Shown piece by piece: positions 6,153 to 8,374 of a stretch of DNA of 8,374 nt. Both the position numbers and the translations under genes were made by a program. Every line of letters starts with the position of its first letter. Position 1 is the stretch's first letter. The DNA comes from Desulfobulbaceae bacterium UBA5628 (GTDB lineage: Bacteria > Desulfobacterota > Desulfobulbia > Desulfobulbales > Desulfurivibrionaceae): contig DIKC01000078.1 in NCBI GenBank assembly GCA_002421565.1, positions 1 to 8,374 of the forward strand. Reading direction: 5' to 3'. Below the pieces are notes generated by a model. The model did not search any database and was not told where the DNA came from. It was given only the letters and a program-made list of their open reading frames with translations.

Positions 6153-6608
6153 TCAGCGGGATTCCACCACCGGCACCGGCACCACCACGGCCCCTGACTG
6201 CTTGAACTCCAGGCGCAACGGGAGAACCACTCCCGTTGCCGTCAACTCCGGCGGCAATTTAAAGATCATAATATGCTTGTCACCGGGCCGCAACTCCACG
6301 GTGCCGGCGGCGGGCAACGGGATCATCTTGGTTTTGACCATCCGCTTGTTGACCGTATCATGCAATTCTACGATCACCCCAGCCGCTTCCGGCAATTCCA
6401 GGCCGACGCCCACCAGCACATCCCGGCCCTGGCCGCGATTGTCGATCTTCATGAACACCGAAACCACTCCCACCAGCACCGGCGAGTTCCAGCCCTCGGC
6501 CTCCGCGATGCTGATTTCCGGCGGCCCGGCCGGGGCGCAGGCGGCAAGAACAAGGGCCAGAACGCAAAAAATACCAACAATTCCGAGGTTGGCGCAACGC
6601 CGTTTCAT
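6153..6608 (-). CDS. PCu(A)C-like copper chaperone lipoprotein
   Basis: This is a 151-residue predicted lipoprotein. A basic start (MKRRC) and hydrophobic core lead to a lipobox LAAC with the lipidated cysteine at C24. The mature part resembles the PCu(A)C/DUF461 copper chaperone fold. H83 (in VELHD), M90 (KRM), H112 and M114 (KHIM) reproduce the family's copper ligand set, and the M-x21-H-x-M spacing is exact. The first His-Met gap is x6, shorter than the usual x10. The GTVELRPGDKHIMIFKL block (102-118) is typical. In other bacteria such proteins bring Cu(I) to the CuA site of oxidases. I chose the ATG at 6608 because it yields a normal signal peptide. An upstream ATG at 6665, with AAGGG six nt before it, would add 19 residues (170 in all) and is a real alternative. 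It is the first gene of the minus-strand set. Confidence 0.82.
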   Translation of the reverse strand: MKRRCANLGIVGIFCVLALVLAACAPAGPPEISIAEAEGWNSPVLVGVVSVFMKIDNRGQGRDVLVGVGLELPEAAGVIVELHDTVNKRMVKTKMIPLPAAGTVELRPGDKHIMIFKLPPELTATGVVLPLRLEFKQSGAVVVPVPVVESR

Positions 6609-6677
6609 AGTCACCAGCTTGTTCACCCCAGGCAACGGCAGACGGCCGACCCCGGCCAAAAGCATCTTCAACCCTTA

Positions 6678-6692
6678 TCCCACGGAGTGGGA
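6678..6692. promoter_or_regulatory. Short perfect palindrome at predicted transcription start
   Basis: TCCCAC-GGA-GTGGGA is a perfect 6-bp inverted repeat with a 3-nt centre. It lies directly downstream of the predicted minus-strand -10 box (6694-6699), so it would cover the transcription start. It may be an operator or a 5'-end hairpin stabilising the mRNA. No known regulator is recognised from the sequence. Confidence 0.4.
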
Positions 6693-6693
6693 G

Positions 6694-6722
6694 ATTAAAC
6701 AGTAAATCTTCCGAACTGATAA
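6694..6722 (-). promoter_or_regulatory. Candidate sigma-70 promoter for the minus-strand locus
   Basis: On the minus strand, TTATCA (6722-6717, 4 of 6 to TTGACA) is separated by 17 nt from TTTAAT (6699-6694, 5 of 6 to TATAAT). It lies in a notably AT-rich patch (about 6692-6760) inside an otherwise GC-rich window. It is placed to give a 5' leader of about 20 nt to the ATG at 6665, or about 80 nt to the ATG at 6608. Predicted by eye only. Confidence 0.45.
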
Positions 6723-6789
6723 TTCAAATAAAAAAATCGTCATCCTTAAAAAAGATCATTTGCGGCTGAACGGCCATCCGGGAAAGCCA

Positions 6790-6818
6790 TTGCATTTGCC
6801 GCCCGCTTTTACTATCCT
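6790..6818 (+). promoter_or_regulatory. Weak candidate promoter for the fmdE unit
   Basis: TTGCAT (6790-6795) and TATCCT (6813-6818) are separated by 17 nt, and both boxes match the sigma-70 consensus only partly (3 of 6 and 4 of 6). The position would leave a leader of about 65 nt before the fmdE start. The leader carries a 6-bp inverted repeat GGTTGC / GCAACC (6834-6839 and 6855-6860) with a 15-nt loop. The call is weak, but some promoter must lie in this divergent region. Confidence 0.25.
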
Positions 6819-6891
6819 CTCCACTCGTTCGCAGGTTGCAAAGACTTGACCCAGGCAACCATTTTCAGCCCCAAAAACAAGGAAGCAAGGC

Positions 6892-7476
6892 ATGGAATCA
6901 TTTGACGAACTGCTGGCCAAATCCACCGCCATCCACGGCCACATCTGCGCCGGCCAGGTAATCGGAGTGCGGCTGGCGATGATCGGCCTGCGGGAAATCA
7001 ACATTAAAGAACCTCGTGGCAGTCAGCGCAAGGATTTTTATGTCTTGGTGGAAATCGACCGCTGCGCCACCGACGCGATCCAGAGCGTCACCGGCTGCTC
7101 CCTGGGCAAGCGCTCCCTAAAATGGCTCGACTACGGGATCATGGCCGCCACCTTCGTCAATCTCAAGGATCAACGGGCGGTACGGATCACCGCCCTGGAA
7201 GAATCGCGGGAGGCGGCCAAAAAATACTGCCCGGAAATAACCGATAAATACCAGCAGCAACTGGCGGCCTATCGGGTGATGCCGGAGGAGGAACTGTTCC
7301 AGCTCCAGAAGGTGAAGGTGGCGGTGCCATCCCAGGATATGCCGGGGCGCCCCCTTAAACGGGTGCAATGCGAAAAATGCGGCGACTGGGTGCAGGATTG
7401 CCGGGAAGTGGAACAGGACGGCAAAATCCTCTGCCAGCCCTGCGCCCACGGCCGCTATTACCAAATCATCGCTTAA
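6892..7476 (+). CDS. fmdE: FmdE-family protein with C-terminal zinc ribbon
   Basis: This 194-residue cytoplasmic protein belongs to the FmdE family, named for a gene in the molybdenum formylmethanofuran dehydrogenase operon of methanogens. The family's biochemical role is not settled. The N-terminal domain carries the metal-site motif HGHICAG (15-21: H15, H17, C19) and the conserved block DRCATDAIQSVTGCSLGK (56-73: C58, D61, C69). The C-terminus is a small zinc ribbon with CxxC pairs C160/C163 and C181/C184, plus C170 and a terminal HGRYY. The start at 6892 is preceded by GGAAG six nt upstream. It lies 18 nt upstream of a molybdopterin-binding gene, so a role in molybdenum or tungsten enzyme maturation (for example formate dehydrogenase) is a reasonable inference. 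It is transcribed divergently from the copper/transporter locus and is probably a separate unit. Confidence 0.92.
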   Translation: MESFDELLAKSTAIHGHICAGQVIGVRLAMIGLREINIKEPRGSQRKDFYVLVEIDRCATDAIQSVTGCSLGKRSLKWLDYGIMAATFVNLKDQRAVRITALEESREAAKKYCPEITDKYQQQLAAYRVMPEEELFQLQKVKVAVPSQDMPGRPLKRVQCEKCGDWVQDCREVEQDGKILCQPCAHGRYYQIIA

Positions 7477-7494
7477 AAATCCAAGGAAACAATC

Positions 7495-8374
7495 ATGGCC
7501 AAGACGGTACCGGTAGAGCAGGCGGTGGGGATGGTGCTGCCCCACGACATCACCGAAATCAGGCAGGGGGAATTCAAAGGCCGGGCCTTTAAAAAGGGCC
7601 ATATCATCCGGCCCGAGGACATCGACCATCTCAAGCGACTGGGCAAGGAGCATATCTATATCCTGGAGCTTGCCGCCTCCGATATTCACGAAAACGAGGC
7701 GGCCCAACTCCTGGCCGCCGCCCTGGCCGGGCCGGGCACCGTTGTTTCCGGCGAGCCGGTGGAGGGCAAGCTCAACCTGACCGCCGCCATCGACGGCCTC
7801 CTGCGGATTGACGGCGACCGCCTTTACCGCTTCAATCTGCTGGGGGAAGTGATGGCCGCCACCCTCCATACCGCGACCACGGTCAAGACCGGCCAGCAGG
7901 TGGCGGCCACCCGCCTGATTCCCCTGCTCTCCCGCCGGGCGGTGGTGGAAGAGGCGGTGGCCATTGCCCGGGGAAGCGAGCTGGGGGTAGTCCGGGTAGA
8001 GCCGATTAGGGCCGCCAAGGCCGGACTGGTGATCACCGGCAACGAGGTCTTTCACGGCCGGACCAAGGATGCCTTTGAGCCGGTGCTGCGGGAAAAATTG
8101 ACCGCCATCGGCTCGGAAGCGGTGATGGTGCGCAAGGCCCCGGACGATATTGCCCTGATCGCGGCCGCCATCCACGAATGCCTGGCGGCCGGGGCCGATC
8201 TGATCATCACCAGCGGCGGCATGTCGGTGGACCCGGACGACGTGACCAGGACCGGCATCGCCCAAGCCGGGGCCAGGGAGGTGGTTTACGGCACCCCGGT
8301 TTTGCCCGGGGCCATGTTTTTAGTGGGATACATCGGAGAAATTCCGGTCCTGGGGCTGCCGGCCTGCGGCATGT
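7495..8374 (+). CDS. MoeA/MoCF-type molybdopterin-binding protein (3' end missing)
   Basis: A continuous frame from the ATG at 7495 to the right edge encodes 293 residues without a stop. It is preceded by AAGGAAA five nt upstream. The N-terminus resembles the MoeA first domain (EQAVGMVLPHDITEI, then KGRAFKKGHII, then LKRLGKEHIYILE). A middle region follows. From about 175 there is a MoCF (MoaB/MogA-like) domain: VITGNEV (179-185) and the cofactor-binding loop TSGGMSVDPDD (239-249), ending in LGLPACGM, where MoeA-like proteins continue for a few dozen residues. Such proteins bind molybdopterin and take part in metal insertion or cofactor handling. The protein is shorter than classical MoeA in its middle, so it looks like the compact molybdopterin-binding relatives that sit beside Mo-enzyme genes. 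Co-transcribed with fmdE (18-nt gap). The exact reaction is not determined by sequence. Confidence 0.92.
   Translation, partial: MAKTVPVEQAVGMVLPHDITEIRQGEFKGRAFKKGHIIRPEDIDHLKRLGKEHIYILELAASDIHENEAAQLLAAALAGPGTVVSGEPVEGKLNLTAAIDGLLRIDGDRLYRFNLLGEVMAATLHTATTVKTGQQVAATRLIPLLSRRAVVEEAVAIARGSELGVVRVEPIRAAKAGLVITGNEVFHGRTKDAFEPVLREKLTAIGSEAVMVRKAPDDIALIAAAIHECLAAGADLIITSGGMSVDPDDVTRTGIAQAGAREVVYGTPVLPGAMFLVGYIGEIPVLGLPACGM

Noticed and set aside
6819..6891. Molybdenum-cofactor riboswitch upstream of fmdE
   Set aside because: The leader is too short and simple for the Moco motif. Only one 6-bp inverted repeat is visible.
7117..8265. 382-codon open frame on the minus strand
   Set aside because: Antisense to the FmdE and MoCF genes, whose motifs are unambiguous. 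Its translation is compositionally biased.

Overview
The window is a dense, GC-rich bacterial segment, probably from an anaerobic or sulfur/metal-respiring Gram-negative such as a Desulfobacterota (Desulfobulbales-like) organism. That assignment is an inference. It rests on exported proteins with Sec and lipoprotein signals, a single CxxCH haem motif, a NosL-type copper chaperone without NosZ, and an FmdE/molybdopterin-binding gene pair. Nothing in the sequence fixes the species.

About 80% of the window (1-6608) is a run of minus-strand genes. In transcription order they are: a PCu(A)C-like lipoprotein (6608-6153); an exported beta-propeller-like protein with one C-terminal CxxCH motif (6045-4918); an FtsX/MacB-type permease (4821-3625) and its ATPase (3618-2911); a NosL-like protein with a His/Met-rich tail (2882-2379); a 98-residue membrane protein (2366-2070); a second FtsX-type permease (2073-850) and its ATPase (846-169); and the N-terminus of another membrane protein (179 to the left edge). 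From the first permease onward, genes abut or overlap (6, 28 and 12 nt gaps, a 4-nt ATGA overlap, a 3-nt gap, an 11-nt overlap), so this part looks like one operon. A good intrinsic terminator (4896-4856) separates the propeller gene from the transporter block. A pair of matching hairpins (6080-6142) separates the lipoprotein gene from the propeller gene. The locus therefore looks like one directional gene set with internal transcript steps.

Taken together, two predicted copper chaperones of different families (PCuAC and NosL), two ABC transporters of the mechanotransmission/lipoprotein-export type and one CxxCH propeller suggest maturation, metallation or maintenance of an envelope metalloprotein. 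The layout recalls the accessory part of nos clusters (NosD/F/Y/L). However, no NosZ catalytic gene is present here, and the transporters are FtsX-type, not NosY-type.

On the plus strand, across a 283-bp divergent intergenic region (6609-6891), lies a separate two-gene unit: an FmdE-family protein with a C-terminal zinc ribbon (6892-7476), then a MoeA/MoCF-type molybdopterin-binding protein (7495 to the right edge, incomplete). These point to molybdenum/tungsten enzyme biogenesis. I see no rRNA, tRNA, CRISPR array, insertion sequence or integration site.
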